This document shows positions 9,694-21,600 of a stretch of DNA of 64,000 bases, piece after piece. Position 1 is the first letter of the stretch. Every line of letters begins with the position of its first letter. The DNA comes from Saccharomycopsis malanga (Eukaryota > Ascomycota > Saccharomycetes > Ascoideales > Saccharomycopsidaceae), in the NCBI GenBank assembly GCA_004014935.1, contig CP025326.1:1463953-1527952 (forward strand), given 5' to 3'. The translations under genes and the position numbers were made by a program. The notes below the pieces were generated by a model, which saw nothing but the letters and a program-made list of their open reading frames with translations, was not told the DNA's origin and did not search any database.

Positions 9694-12489
9694 ATGTCTA
9701 ACCAGCATAACAGCGGCAAAAAAGCCCCTCAGAATGAGAGTCTCGATGGCTTTCAGGTGGGTGCTGAGATAGGAAAAGGTTCTTTTGCCAATGTGTATAA
9801 AGGCATAATACTTGTAAGTATTTAGGTTTTGTATTATAGTTTTTTTCAGCTACTAACTGGCCAGAAAACTCATACACCAGTGGCGATCAAGTCAGTTCTA
9901 CGGTCCAAGCTCAAGAATAAGAAATTGCTAGAGAATCTAGAGATTGAAATACAAATATTGAAATTGCTTAAACATCCACACATTGTCTCGCTTATTGATT
10001 GCCAACAGTCGGCAAACTACTTCCATATCATAATGGAGTATTGTTCGCTTGGCGATTTGTCCTATTTTATTAGAAAGAGAAACCAGCTTACTAAGACACA
10101 TCCTCTTATATCACAGCTACTAGTAAAGTATCCGTCCCCGGAGAACTCGAACGGTTTAAACAGGGTTATCACCCTACATTTTCTCAAGCAGTTGGCATCG
10201 GCATTGCAGTTCTTGCGGTCTAAGAATTTAGTCCATCGGGACATTAAGCCGCAGAATTTGCTCTTATGTTATCCTACACATACAAAGCAGGAGTTTATTG
10301 ATAAAAATTACGTCGGCAACTACGATTTGCCTATATTGAAGATTGCAGACTTTGGGTTTGCCCGGTTCTTGCCTAACCAATCCTTGGCAGAAACATTGTG
10401 TGGCTCACCTTTATATATGGCGCCTGAGATCTTGAGGTACGAAAAGTACAATGCCAAGGCAGATTTGTGGTCCGTAGGAGCGGTTCTTTATGAAATGAGT
10501 GTTGGTAGACCTCCATTCCGTGCCAACAACCACGTGGAGTTGTTAAAGAAGATTGAGAATGCTCATGACAATATAGTGTTTCCGGATAACGTGGAGATTG
10601 ATCCCGATATCAAAAGGCTTATATGTGGCTTGTTGAAACTCAAATCAATTGAGCGAATCAGTTTCAATGAGTTTTTCAACGATAGATTGATTCTTTCAGA
10701 CTTGAATGAATATATTAACGAGAGTCAGACATTGGATCACTCTTCAATTGACGAAAACTTGTTTATTAGTGAATATTTACCTGGCCATGGGAATAATGCT
10801 CCACAGAATGTCATTGATAAGACCGTTACCAATGTCAAACAATCAAAACCTAGAGAGACCACTGTGCATCCTAAAGAGGAACAGCGTAAGAAACCATCTT
10901 CCTTGTTGAAACAACAATTCGAAAGACATTTTTCAACATCAGAACAGAAACAAAAAGAAGAGTTGCAACGAAAGGAGATTGAAGATCAAGAACAAAGACA
11001 AAAACTTGAAAAACAACAAGAACAAAGACGAGAACTTCAAAGACAACAAGAACAAAGACGAGAACTTCAAAGACAACAAGAACAAAGACAAGATATGGAA
11101 AGAACTGATTCTACACATTCAGCTAGGCTCAAATCATCGAACAATACTCTCAGCTCATCAAAAGGCAAGAGTAATGCGACAGATTTACTCAATGAGAAAG
11201 ATTACGTGGTTGTAGAGAAAAAATCTGTAGAAGTGAATGCATTGGCAGATGAGCTAGCCAACTTTGGACTCAATAAAGGCTCTAATAATGGCGGTGTTAT
11301 CACGAAAAAAGATTCTGGATCACAAGAACGTAGACGTAGAAGTTCTAGTTCTAGCCAGAAAAGACCTAGTTTTGGTGACCGCCGGTTTTCCATATCGCTA
11401 GCTCCTTCAAATGCTTTATCAAAAGCGTTAGTGTTGGCTTCTACCAGATTGTTTGGAAACAATACATATGTCAGTAAGGATGCAACTATTAATGATGTGT
11501 CACCTTCCAATATTCCTACTGCCAACACGAATATCAACACAAATGTAAACACTAATATTGGACAGAACATTGGAATGTATGCTCCCACAATATCTAATGA
11601 TCCTTATGATCTCAGTGGATTGATAATGCAATTGGAATCATTAGCAGCCAAAGCACACGCTGTTAACCTGTTTGCCCAAGTTAAATACTCACAACTCATT
11701 CCGTTCACCCCGTCTTCAACTCTGGCTATAGCAGATGACAGTGATGATGAAGACGAAAACATACCAGAGAAAACATCGCATTTGCCGCCTATTGCCATTA
11801 AGAACATTTCCGAAGAAGGCTTGGCGTTATATATTAAAACTTTGTCGTTGTTGGCCAAGGCAATGAACATGACCAGCGAATGGTGGTATTCCAACGAGAA
11901 TGGCATTTTGAAAACAGGTGGAAATGACATGTACAGATTTTCTCCTAGTAATTTTGATCCTGCCCTTACTAATAGGTTAAACTCCTTGGTTCAGTGGATC
12001 AGAGAAGTTTTCAATGAATGCTTAGACCGAGCTGATTTTATCAGACTCAAACTCAACGAAGCAAATCAACGTCTAGGTTTAGGAGCCGAAGCAGAAAACT
12101 TGAATTCTCGCGTTATTGCTGAGAAGTTAATATTTGATCGGGCTCTAGAGATTTCAAGAAATGCTGCGGTTAATGAGTTGGTTGGCGAAGATTTGTTGGG
12201 TTGTGAATTGGCTTATTCCACTTCCATTTGGATGTTGGAAGCAATTCTCGATAACTCTGAACAACAATACTCTAACAACAGTAAACAATTGTCAGGCGCT
12301 CCTATGCCGTCTCTGCCACATTACGCCCACAACAACGCCAGTAACACTATGATGGATGCTTTCAAAGACGAGGTCAGTCTTGATGTCGAGGATAAGGCAA
12401 TGGTTCAGAAGTTTATTGCCAGTATCAGCAACAGACTCACCGTGTTGAGAAAGAAAATAGAAGTTATAAATAGTAGTGGAATGAAATAA
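9694..12489 (+). CDS. ATG1: Atg1 autophagy-initiating Ser/Thr kinase (spliced)
   Basis: Two exons, 9694-9813 and 9865-12489, give 914 residues. The first exon supplies the glycine-rich loop EIGKGSFANVYKG (25-37), which the long downstream frame lacks. The second begins KTHTPVAIK with catalytic Lys49, then RSKLKNKKLLENLEIEI, HRDIKPQN (Asp166), DFGFARF (202-208) and APE (226-228); all match the Atg1/ULK signature closely. A low-complexity linker follows with Gln/Glu/Arg repeats, then a C-terminal helical domain (about 620-910) corresponding to the Atg13/Atg17-binding EAT region. Atg1 phosphorylates autophagy proteins at the phagophore assembly site under starvation. The length is close to the usual roughly 900. 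Starting at a later in-frame codon would delete the P-loop, so the spliced model is required. Confidence 0.96.
9814..9864 (+). other. ATG1: ATG1 intron, 51 nt
   Basis: Donor GTAAGT at 9814, branch site TACTAAC at 9851-9857, acceptor AG at 9863-9864; the splice is between codons. The branch A to AG distance is only 7 nt. A second AG at 9848-9849 after a T-run keeps the frame but lies upstream of the branch site and would insert five extra residues into the kinase lobe. Confidence 0.88.
10984..11094 (+). repeat. 30-bp coding minisatellite in ATG1 (QQEQRRELQR units)
   Basis: About four tandem 30-bp units encode a 10-residue Gln/Glu/Arg-rich repeat in the disordered linker after the kinase domain. 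The last units are nearly identical at the DNA level, suggesting recent slippage. A charged helix or coiled coil is likely. Confidence 0.8.
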
Positions 12490-12706
12490 GCGGTGGTTTT
12501 TTTCTTATATATTGATCTTTTACAATATTTCAAACTCCTTGGGTTTCTCCTTCCTAATCATAATTTGCCTTTTTATCGCTTGATTTTTGTTTCATGTTAT
12601 AAATACTTGAGATTTTTCATTTCATTGCCTTATATACAACGTTCAAACTTGTTTTGTTGTAAGATATTAGAAGATAGAGACATAAAAAGAAATAATAATT
12701 ATATAT

Positions 12707-12759
12707 CGAGCCCAGTACATGTCAGTTTCCTATATACGCGCTATGTCTAAAGGGGCTTG
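12707..12759 (+). repeat. Dispersed repeat family R1, copy 1
   Basis: The unit begins CGAGCCCAGTACATGTCAG, passes through TATATACGCGCTATGTCTAA and ends GGGGCTTG. Its ends form an imperfect inverted repeat (CGAGCCC / GGGCTTG). Similarity continues about 40 bp downstream (AAGCCC ... AATCATACCC). Other copies lie at 27.6-32.0 kb in both orientations. Confidence 0.75.
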
Positions 12760-13164
12760 ATAAAGCCCAGTGAGGAAATCCCAATCATACCCCAGTCACT
12801 GTAAGCTACCCACCGTGTTTTTCCTTAAGACCTGATGGGCTGAAATGAATGTTGAATATTTTCGATTACTACAAAGAATTGAACTGGAATACTGTTTTAT
12901 AACGTTAGCTTTAGTCTGCTGGGAACAATCTTCAAACTCTTCAATAATGAAGAGCTAGATTTAGTTGATAATTGAGCAGTTTGGTGCACGACTTTTACTT
13001 GAAATACATTGGTCAAATCTAGGAATCATTCGGTTGTTATAGGACCCGTGTTATAGAGTAGTTTACTTGTTTGCTTATTTTAATTAGGTTCATGACCAAG
13101 TCCAAATCAGTCTTCAAAAGTCGATTCTACATGTTGGCTATTATCCGATAGTGTCTTTTTTATG

Positions 13165-13315
13165 TGCGGTCTATAATCTATAGCAAGCAAGTTTGAACAT
13201 GTATATTCTACATTAAGCTTTACGTTTCTATAATCTAAGCTCTAAATACGTTTTTATAGTCTACAGTACGCTTTAAACACGTTTATATAATCTACAGTAA
13301 GCTGTAAATCCCTTT
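13165..13315 (+). repeat. Degenerate tandem repeat, unit about 30-38 bp
   Basis: Four to five diverged units share the pattern TCTATAATCTACAGTAAGCT followed by TAAA(C/T)ACGTTT. The copies are uneven in length, so the array looks old. Confidence 0.55.
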
Positions 13316-14091
13316 TTCTCAATAAGTATACAGACTCGACAAGTATCAAAGTACACCATATGCCAATATCATACTCAAGACTACAAAACACTGTTTTTCT
13401 ACTAGAAAGCGTTACAAGATGCTTTTAGCACATATTTGACTATTGCTTGTCAACTGACACGACACAACTTTATCAGCAACATTCAAGATAAGATACTTGC
13501 TTTGCCGTTGCTTCCGTAAATTTTCGAAGAACATAGAAAGCTATACAACATCGCGCTACCTACTTTAACATTAATACTACCTACAAAACTACCAAACTGC
13601 CAGTTTTCGTAAATTCTATTCTATCAAAATAGCCAACAGTTTCACTTATATAGCCCATCACCTTGCTGTTGCTTGACGCACCATCGCCCCATAACCACTG
13701 ATAAAAGAGAAAAGTGTTGAAGAAGCGTCAACAGAGACGTCGAAGACTGTCATTGATATTGGTGTTTGGCTTGATAATGGCATATTGTTGTGATAATAGG
13801 AGCAAAAGAGCGGGAATTCAATAATAGCGATATATGGAGATAGTGTGGAACGCACTATTTCTAGCGAGAGATTAATTTTTATCAGTACGGTTATCAAGAT
13901 TGTTAAAACTCATAACTACAATTTGTCAAAACACATTGATGGTTTAAAGGGCTGTTGATAGGGGTTGTTGATAGTTGAATTTTTGAATAGAACAGATCAG
14001 TTGGTGAATTTAACACAGTATAGTGTAATACAGTCCAATATTATACAATCCAATATAAAACCATAAAGTAACTTTATTTATAAATAACAAA

Positions 14092-17000
14092 ATGTCAGAA
14101 CACAACGATGACACGAGGAACCAGCCGAATCAAGAGGAAACAACAAAGTTATGTGGAAAAAGTAATACTGTTGAAAATATGTTTCAAAAAGCAATGCCAC
14201 AAGTTCCTAATATTGGAATAAGCAAGACTGCCAGCACAGGCAATTTGCAATCGCCAGTATCAAACCGTTATACAAAACTTAAGGCTGAGACAAAGGTGAC
14301 ACTGTCTGAAGCAGACGGGTTGATACTGAGGCCAGATACCAACTATTTACATTTAAATGCCTATAGTTCTTCTGTTCCTACGTCTCCTTCGCTCATGTCG
14401 CCCAGCTTATCTAGAAAAAGTATGGCAGATGGACAGCGGTATCATCTGCGGCATCCCTCAGGGAACACGCGAAGTTCCGGAGGGTCTTCCAATGCCTCAA
14501 ACACACGTAGCCATTCCACTGTGGTGGAAACGAGGCATATTTCGTTGGAGTATGACCCTGTAAGGAAGCGTAAGTTGTTGAACACATATGAGATCTTGTC
14601 TGATCTTGGATTTGGACAGCATGGAAAGGTGAAGTTGGCACTAGACACGGTCACAGGCGACAAAGTGGCCATCAAAATACTTGATCGGACTGGGCGAGCA
14701 AAGGTGGGGGCTAAATATTATTATACGGGCAACCAGGACACTGTCACCAGTCCTCCGGAATATATGTCGGAGAACGAGGTGAAGATCCGCAAGGAGATTG
14801 CAATCATGAAGAAGTGTGACCATGAGAATATTGTAAAGCTACGTGAAGTCATAGACGACCATCGTCTTCGTAAGATATATCTAGTATTGGAGTATTTAGA
14901 AAAAGGGGAGATAAAGTGGCAGAGCGAAGAGTCTCATGAATTCACCACTGAAAGTGGGGAGAAATCTATAGAAATAACCACCAAGCCTGTTCTATCTTTC
15001 AAACAAGCCAGAACAGTGTTTCGAGACGTTGTTCTTGGCTTAGAATACTTACATTACCAAGGGATCATCCATAGAGATATAAAACCTGCAAATTTGCTCA
15101 TCTCCAAAGATAACATTGTGAAGATCTCAGACTTTGGTGTCTCGTTTTCTATATCTTTTATGGAAAATTCAGAATATGATTTGTGCAAAACAGCAGGAAC
15201 TCCGGCATTTTATGCTCCGGAACTATGTTCTGCCGACACCAACAGCGTGGACGAATGCGGACGCCACATCATAAGTCACAAGGTTGATATCTGGGCTTTA
15301 GGCGTGACATTGTATTGTTTGATGTTTGGAAAGCTTCCGTTTTATGGAAAAAACGATTTCGAATTGTTTGGCAAAATCAGTAAGACAGAACCAGAAATTC
15401 CTACGTTTGAAATGTTTGAAGAGTATGGCAGTGATGTCAGTGAGTCTCTGTACAAGGATTTGGTGGATGTGCTAGGAAAGTTGTTGAAAAAAGATCCACA
15501 CGAACGAATAGATATCCCAGAATTGAAAGAACATTCTTTTTTGATAAACAGTTTAGAATCAAGCAATGACTTCCATAGATTTTACAATAATATTGCCATA
15601 TATCGAAGCGACTCGTCCTCGGACGAAGAAGAACAAACCTCATTGCGCAAAATCGATGTTTCTAAAGAGGAAATGGGAAATGCCATCACAGACATTGGAA
15701 ACAAGTTGAAATCGAGTCTTTCTAAAGTGCTCAATTTCACTGGGTTCTCTTCTTCTACATCGTCGCTTAAATCTAGAACATCCATGCCATCCATCTCCCC
15801 TAATGTTCCTGCCCAGCGCCATAGACTTTCGGTGTCAAGCATGTTTTCGAAGAAACCTACTCACAGCCACAGCAACAGCACAGCCAGCAGCAGGAAAAAC
15901 AGCAGAAGCAACACAGTGTACACACCTCCTCAGGTTCAAGCCTTGCGGCATGAAGACTCCTCGTTGTCGTTAAAATCCGGAGCATACTCTATCAACTCAG
16001 ACCAGTCGTTGCCCGAAAGCGATTTCCGGAAAGCTTTACACAAAACCGCCTCTCTCTACAGCCATAACAACTCCACGGGGTCCTCCTTCATCTCGCCGTC
16101 TTTACAAAACACCCAGGCAATGTCTCAGGACTATTTTCCAGTAGAGCGAGCAATGTACAGTAATGTTGACGTGGCCAGTTGCAGCGACGTGCTGAAAACT
16201 CATCACCATAAACGTTCTGTGTCTAACACTTCTGCCCAGCTTTCGGATGCTTGTATAGAGGCAGGGTTCTTTGTTCATACAAAACCAGTTGCCAACACTC
16301 TTAATGGTATAATGGAACGTAGCGACAAGGCTATGCGTCCCCGTGTGGAAAGATTCGAAAGCCCCTTGAACTCGCCATCACTAAAAGGCGCGCAGAGCCC
16401 CAGCATTTTTGGTCTAGGAAGCAAGTCTAGAAACAATAGCTTTCTAAGCAGTTCTGGCTATAATAACGGTATCACGCTACCTCGTAAAAGCTCAAACGTT
16501 TCTCTTCCTGTAAACTCCAGCTACGCATCTTTAAACAGTATAGACGATGAGTTTTTGTATTCCTCCAACAATGACGACGCTAAGCGGAGAGTAGGTTACA
16601 TAACCCCTGGCTACGACACCGAGGGTGCTGTTAAAAACAACTACTCTGGACTACTCAACAACGCCAACAGCAACTCTGGTTTCTTGAACGCTTTCAATAA
16701 CGACGCGTCCAAGTTCAGGTTTCACGAAGATTCTATCAAGGAAAAGATCTATGGAAGAAAGAACAAAGATTTGTTGAAATTTGACAGTTACAGCTTGTCA
16801 ACAGGCCCTACGAGCTCTGAATCACAAGCAGTGTCTCGCGCAGTGTCTCCAGCAACAGACGACAACAGATATGCTGCTAGCAAAGCGCCCTCAGTATCCA
16901 CAATCAACGAGGCACAGTCCAACAAAACACTGTCCCATTTGCACCGCAATTCCAGCAATTCCAGCAGCAGTAGCAGCAGCAACGTCTCGGACAGCTCAGA

Positions 17001-17673
17001 AGACTTGTACTCCACCGGAGATGACGTCCTCCAGTTTAGTGCTGCAAACTATCAGGACCGGACATCTCGTGCCTTTTTCATGGGCAGCGGTCGAAATAGT
17101 GTGGAAAACACCGACACCGAATCATATAACCAAAACGAGCTCCGGATGGTGGATTCTGTAGTCACCGTTCCTAATTCTATCATTTCCAAGTTGAATTCTG
17201 CAGACAATTCCACACAGCCTTCACAGACTCAATTGCTTAGTTACTACACAGCTTCCAGAGCTACTAAACCTGGAAACACCGCGCATAAGAGTAACAACAT
17301 TCCTCCAAACAACAGCGTGTTTCCTAAAAACTTTATGAATGGCGAGAAACAGCTCAAATTCCAGTTTGGCGCTGCCGAAGATGACGATCGTGAAAGTGAC
17401 GACACCGATGCAAGCAGCGACAGATCTTTGTTTTTCCCTAATCCAGATTTGCTAAATCGAAAACTCGTCACTCAGAGAAACCTCTCAGACGACAGCAAAA
17501 GCAGCATCAAAAGTTCTGGCGATGAATCTGACCAGGAGCTCACTTTCAACTTTAATGGAAGAAAACTGGTTAGTGATCGTAGTAAAAGTATAAGTCAGGC
17601 TAGCGATCGTAATAAAAGTATCAGTCAAGCTAGCCAGGCTAGCAAGGCCAGTGATATCAGTCATGGAAATTAA
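14092..17673 (+). CDS. SAK1: Snf1-activating protein kinase (Sak1/Tos3/Elm1 group)
   Basis: The 1193-residue product has a Ser-rich N-terminus, a kinase domain from about residue 164 (YEILSDLGFGQHGKVKLA), catalytic HRDIKPANLL near 327-336, DFG at 347-349 and a CaMKK/Sak1-like insert after the VAIK lysine that contains KYYYTGNQ. The long C-terminal half is disordered and rich in Ser/Asn. Size and insert fit Sak1 (about 1140 residues in S. cerevisiae) better than the shorter Tos3 or Elm1. Sak1 phosphorylates the Snf1 (AMPK) activation loop when glucose is low. The frame ends with short SISQAS repeats. It is convergent with MDS3. Another gene of the same pathway, MIG1, lies about 24 kb away. Confidence 0.88.
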   Translation: MSEHNDDTRNQPNQEETTKLCGKSNTVENMFQKAMPQVPNIGISKTASTGNLQSPVSNRYTKLKAETKVTLSEADGLILRPDTNYLHLNAYSSSVPTSPSLMSPSLSRKSMADGQRYHLRHPSGNTRSSGGSSNASNTRSHSTVVETRHISLEYDPVRKRKLLNTYEILSDLGFGQHGKVKLALDTVTGDKVAIKILDRTGRAKVGAKYYYTGNQDTVTSPPEYMSENEVKIRKEIAIMKKCDHENIVKLREVIDDHRLRKIYLVLEYLEKGEIKWQSEESHEFTTESGEKSIEITTKPVLSFKQARTVFRDVVLGLEYLHYQGIIHRDIKPANLLISKDNIVKISDFGVSFSISFMENSEYDLCKTAGTPAFYAPELCSADTNSVDECGRHIISHKVDIWALGVTLYCLMFGKLPFYGKNDFELFGKISKTEPEIPTFEMFEEYGSDVSESLYKDLVDVLGKLLKKDPHERIDIPELKEHSFLINSLESSNDFHRFYNNIAIYRSDSSSDEEEQTSLRKIDVSKEEMGNAITDIGNKLKSSLSKVLNFTGFSSSTSSLKSRTSMPSISPNVPAQRHRLSVSSMFSKKPTHSHSNSTASSRKNSRSNTVYTPPQVQALRHEDSSLSLKSGAYSINSDQSLPESDFRKALHKTASLYSHNNSTGSSFISPSLQNTQAMSQDYFPVERAMYSNVDVASCSDVLKTHHHKRSVSNTSAQLSDACIEAGFFVHTKPVANTLNGIMERSDKAMRPRVERFESPLNSPSLKGAQSPSIFGLGSKSRNNSFLSSSGYNNGITLPRKSSNVSLPVNSSYASLNSIDDEFLYSSNNDDAKRRVGYITPGYDTEGAVKNNYSGLLNNANSNSGFLNAFNNDASKFRFHEDSIKEKIYGRKNKDLLKFDSYSLSTGPTSSESQAVSRAVSPATDDNRYAASKAPSVSTINEAQSNKTLSHLHRNSSNSSSSSSSNVSDSSEDLYSTGDDVLQFSAANYQDRTSRAFFMGSGRNSVENTDTESYNQNELRMVDSVVTVPNSIISKLNSADNSTQPSQTQLLSYYTASRATKPGNTAHKSNNIPPNNSVFPKNFMNGEKQLKFQFGAAEDDDRESDDTDASSDRSLFFPNPDLLNRKLVTQRNLSDDSKSSIKSSGDESDQELTFNFNGRKLVSDRSKSISQASDRNKSISQASQASKASDISHGN

Positions 17674-18639
17674 TATATCATATAATCTTTGATTTTTTTT
17701 TTTTAATTATTTGCATTCTTCTTTTCATCATAATTGCCATATTAATAGTTGAATCATTTTGTTTTTGATTGGAGATTTTGGGATTAAATTTAGATGTTAT
17801 TTGTACCAGACTGGTTATTCCATACATTGTAGAGATATTTACAAAGTGTTTTCGTTTGATTAACTTTACAGAACGACTCGAAAGTATGTTCTAACAGTGT
17901 TTAAAAGGGCCATGGAGAGATTTGAGAATGATTTCTGAAAATGGATGTGTTATCCAGGTGAAATTGTAAAATTATAAAAGATTCGTTTTTCAATACTAAT
18001 ACATATGAGTTCTGTAAATTATATAAGTCAATTACAATTTAAACTCAAATCCAGGGCAAAGTGGCTCTCTTGACTAAGAGCAATTTGAAATTCAAAATAA
18101 TAAAGGAGAGCCAGAGCCAGTGGACAAACAAAAGCAATCCTGCATTGCTAATTCAGTAAATAATACGCTTCACGCCTGTCAAAGCCTAAAGCTAGAAACA
18201 TATAGTTACAACCGATAAAAATAATTATACGCTCAAGAAAGACCATTGAAATGTGTTGAAAACAATTAGTGGGGACAAAATATACATATGAATGACTTTG
18301 TAGGTTACGGCTTATTTCAAATCTCATCCAAGTATCGAGGCACAGCTTACTTGCCAATCGTTAGATTAATTGAATCTCCATAATAGAATAAAATTTTTGA
18401 AAAGCTCAAAATCCTAAGAGGTTGGTAGCTACAATACGACGTTATTAAGAATTCTCCAGCGCTCAAGTCAACAATGGATAAAGCGTAGAATAGTATATAT
18501 TCATCCCGTGTACGAATTGTTACATTATACATACAAGTTGCAATAGTCTAAAGGCTAATAACATACATATTATAATACAAAAATAAACTGTAAACATGGC
18601 GTCGTCACGTAAGAATAGCTAAAATGGAATAGATAGAAT
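17674..18639. other. Convergent 3' intergenic region (SAK1/MDS3)
   Basis: 966 bp between two facing stop codons, AT-rich, with a T10+ run just after the SAK1 stop. Short leftward frames at 18148-18532 have no recognisable motif. I see nothing else. Confidence 0.55.
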
Positions 18640-21600
18640 TTATTGAGATGTTTTTTCTCTGTAACCACCATTGTTATTGGAAAACTGTTTCTCCTTGTGG
18701 TTTTTGTTATGATTATGATGGAAAAGCTTAAACTTGTGGCCAGCCTTCTTGTCTGCAGCCACCTTTGCAAATGTTTCTGGATTATACGTGCTTCCAACCG
18801 CAGGTGTCTTGTTAGGCAAGTAATCAGGGCCTACAGACCCATCAGGGCTGTGTATACGCTCTACTGAGCTGCTATGAATGCTTCCAGCGGTGTCCAGAGG
18901 ATCGTTTGTGAGGCTTCTTGCTGAAAAAGAGCCTACTGAGAGATTTTTGAGTGCCTCAAGATTGTTAAGATCAATGCTGTCCAGGACAGAATAGGTTGGG
19001 CTTTTTCTCAACACTTGCTGAGGCAATGCTGCCAGCAGAGCTGCGGGTTTCAGGCTATTGACAGGAGTCAAATACTGATGATGTTTCTGGAATGGTTTGA
19101 AATGCTTGGTTCCTCCTTGGTTTTGCTGCTTTTGTAGCTTTTGTTGTGTTTTTGGGTTGTCAGAAAAGTATTCGCCGCTGCTGACGTCGCTGAAATCAGC
19201 AGTGCTCTTTTTGCCGTGAAGACGACGCTGGAAAATCGACGGTTTGAAATGTGGTTTTGACGGATGTGGAGGAGAAGTGTTATGCAATTTTCTTTGGTTA
19301 GTGGAATCGTTCAATGTGGCGGAGTTTCCAGAAGACAAAGACGCTGCTGATTTCGAAGGCAGAAGCAGATGCAATTTGGCGTCGTTTCCTACTGGAGGCA
19401 GAACAGGTTTTTGTTTTTCCAAGCTTGATGATTTGGAAACTAATGAAGTTTTGGACTGGTTGTTAATATTCAACAAGTCGTTTGAGCTTGGATCATCTGA
19501 AGGTTCCACAGAACTTTTTTTCTTCAAAGAAGAAGATGCTGACAAGGCCTCATTAGTGTTTTGTCTATGCAATTTCTCTTGTTCCTGTTGTTTTTCTCTG
19601 AACAATTTTTTCAATTGTTGTTTTTTTATACGATGTTCTTCCTTAACACGTTCTTTTTCCACCTTGGCTCTTTCCACCTCTTGTATTCTTACTTTTTCTG
19701 CTTTTTTCGCTTGTTCCTCTTTCATTTTGCGTTCCAATTCCTGCTGATGTTCCTCCTGACGTTTCAACTTGAGTTCTTTTTCTCTTTCTTTGAACTCTTT
19801 GTAAAGATCGTCTTTAATTTTCGCCTCCACTGGCTTTTTGGTGATCTCTATCATCTTGATCATTTGCAACAAATACAATGTACGTAGCATTAGTTTTGAA
19901 TCCACCACCACCACCGCATACTCGTAGATGAGCCTGATCAAATCAACAGGCGGTGGCTCAATGCTGTTGCTGATATCTTCAACTCTGAGCAAATGCTGTG
20001 TTTTCTCAGAATGCATGTTTTTGAGTCTTGAATTGTAGGACGATGTTCTATGGTCCTGATATATGAATTCGTTGAATGCTATCACATAGGACATGTCATC
20101 GAGCTCGTCTGTCTCGTAGCCGTCATCATCCGAATCTACATCATGGTTATTTTGCGGTTTCTTTTTATGGTGCTGTCTTAATTCAAGATTCAAATCAGCA
20201 ACACATTTCAGAATCTCCAACAAATAATTCCCGTTAAAGTCAATGTTGGTCATAAAATGCCTGAACTGTGCAAACTTTTGATACAAAGTTTTTTTCAATT
20301 TCTTCAAGTCTCGCAACTCCATATCTGCCTCAGATATTGTGTTTGGATCAGCCTGTTTCTCAACAAGCTCTTGTCGTTTCGTTGACATTTTGAATGTCAA
20401 TTCATCCACTTCAAATTCCAAAAAGTCTATATAATTTACCAAAAAGTTTTCCTTTTTGCCTACTATCGCATACAAAATCTCAGAACAGATGTTATAGAGC
20501 AATGGAATGTCATAAAACTTGGACACCGTGTACAATTCCATCAACACTGGGTTTATGGCGGTTTTATTACTGATTTGTCCAGTGAGAAAAAACTCACACA
20601 AGGTTTTGACCGTGGGGGTTCTTACCGGTAAATACAATGATCTTGGAATCAACAATGGTTCAAGCAAAAAATGATGTTTGAAATCAGAGGTTCCTTCGCC
20701 AGAAAACCCATCTTTTGTCTCGTTTTCCTTGTCTTCTTGATGGTCATGATGTGTATCCAATATTGGCAGACCATGAGGATGGAGTTTATCACACGCACCA
20801 TTGAAGTGTTGTTCATATTCGTTTAATGTGTTTACAAACACCTGTATTTCATCAAACAAAGAGCTTCCTCCAAGAGACGAAGTAAACAGTCTGGCAGGAT
20901 CAGAATGGCCTGTTTTCAACAGTGACCCAGGGGCAAGAGCATTATCTTTAGGGCCACAAGCCAGGTTTTCCCTCATTTTCCGTGCCAACGGTTCGTTTGA
21001 AAGCTTACTTTGGCTCGAAGAGTCAACATTCATGCTGTCGGCAAAGATAGAGGAAGAAGAGTTGCTCATGCTGGTTTCAGAGCCTTGTGGCAAAGGTGGG
21101 GGAAATTTGGGTATTGGTGGCTGTTCAGGAATAGCAACATGTTCTACATTGGAAACAGTAGAAGAAGCAGCAGCAGCAGCAGCAATAGCAACAGCAACAG
21201 CAGTGGCAGCGGCACTACTGGTCCGTCGCTCGTCCATGGTGCTGGCTACCAATTTGGTGGCGTCTCTGGTAGGAGAACTGACCAGAGACTGTTTGTTTGA
21301 AAGCAAAGATCGACTTCCTGAGCGGTTATTATGATTTGCCAAAAGTTCCGAGTTATTTGAGATAAAACTGCTGGTATTGGATATTACTGAGTTCTTTCTG
21401 GATGAGGGCAAGTTGATCAAATCATTATAGTTTACAAAAGGCTCGCTTAGATGTGGGCTTGTATTGAACTGGGCAATTGGAACAGCGTGTTTTTTATTGT
21501 TTTCAAATGGAGAATTGAACACTATTTTGCCGCCAGGATGTGCTAAAGGCGACAATCTAAGATCATTGAGCTTGGTGTCAGAAGAAGAGCCTAAACTGGC

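Larger units (their letters stand above)
12490..14091. other. Intergenic region between ATG1 and SAK1
   Basis: 1.6 kb without a gene. It contains one copy of the dispersed repeat family (12707-12759) and a degenerate tandem repeat (about 13165-13315). The last kilobase is the SAK1 upstream region. Confidence 0.55.

Noticed and set aside
9850-9864. Alternative ATG1 acceptor at 9849
   Set aside because: It lies upstream of the TACTAAC branch site and would insert extra residues into the kinase lobe that relatives lack.
11202-11930. Long antisense frames opposite ATG1, and similar ones opposite MDS3, CRH, MIG1 and other genes
   Set aside because: Codon content and lack of motifs mark them as shadows of the sense genes.
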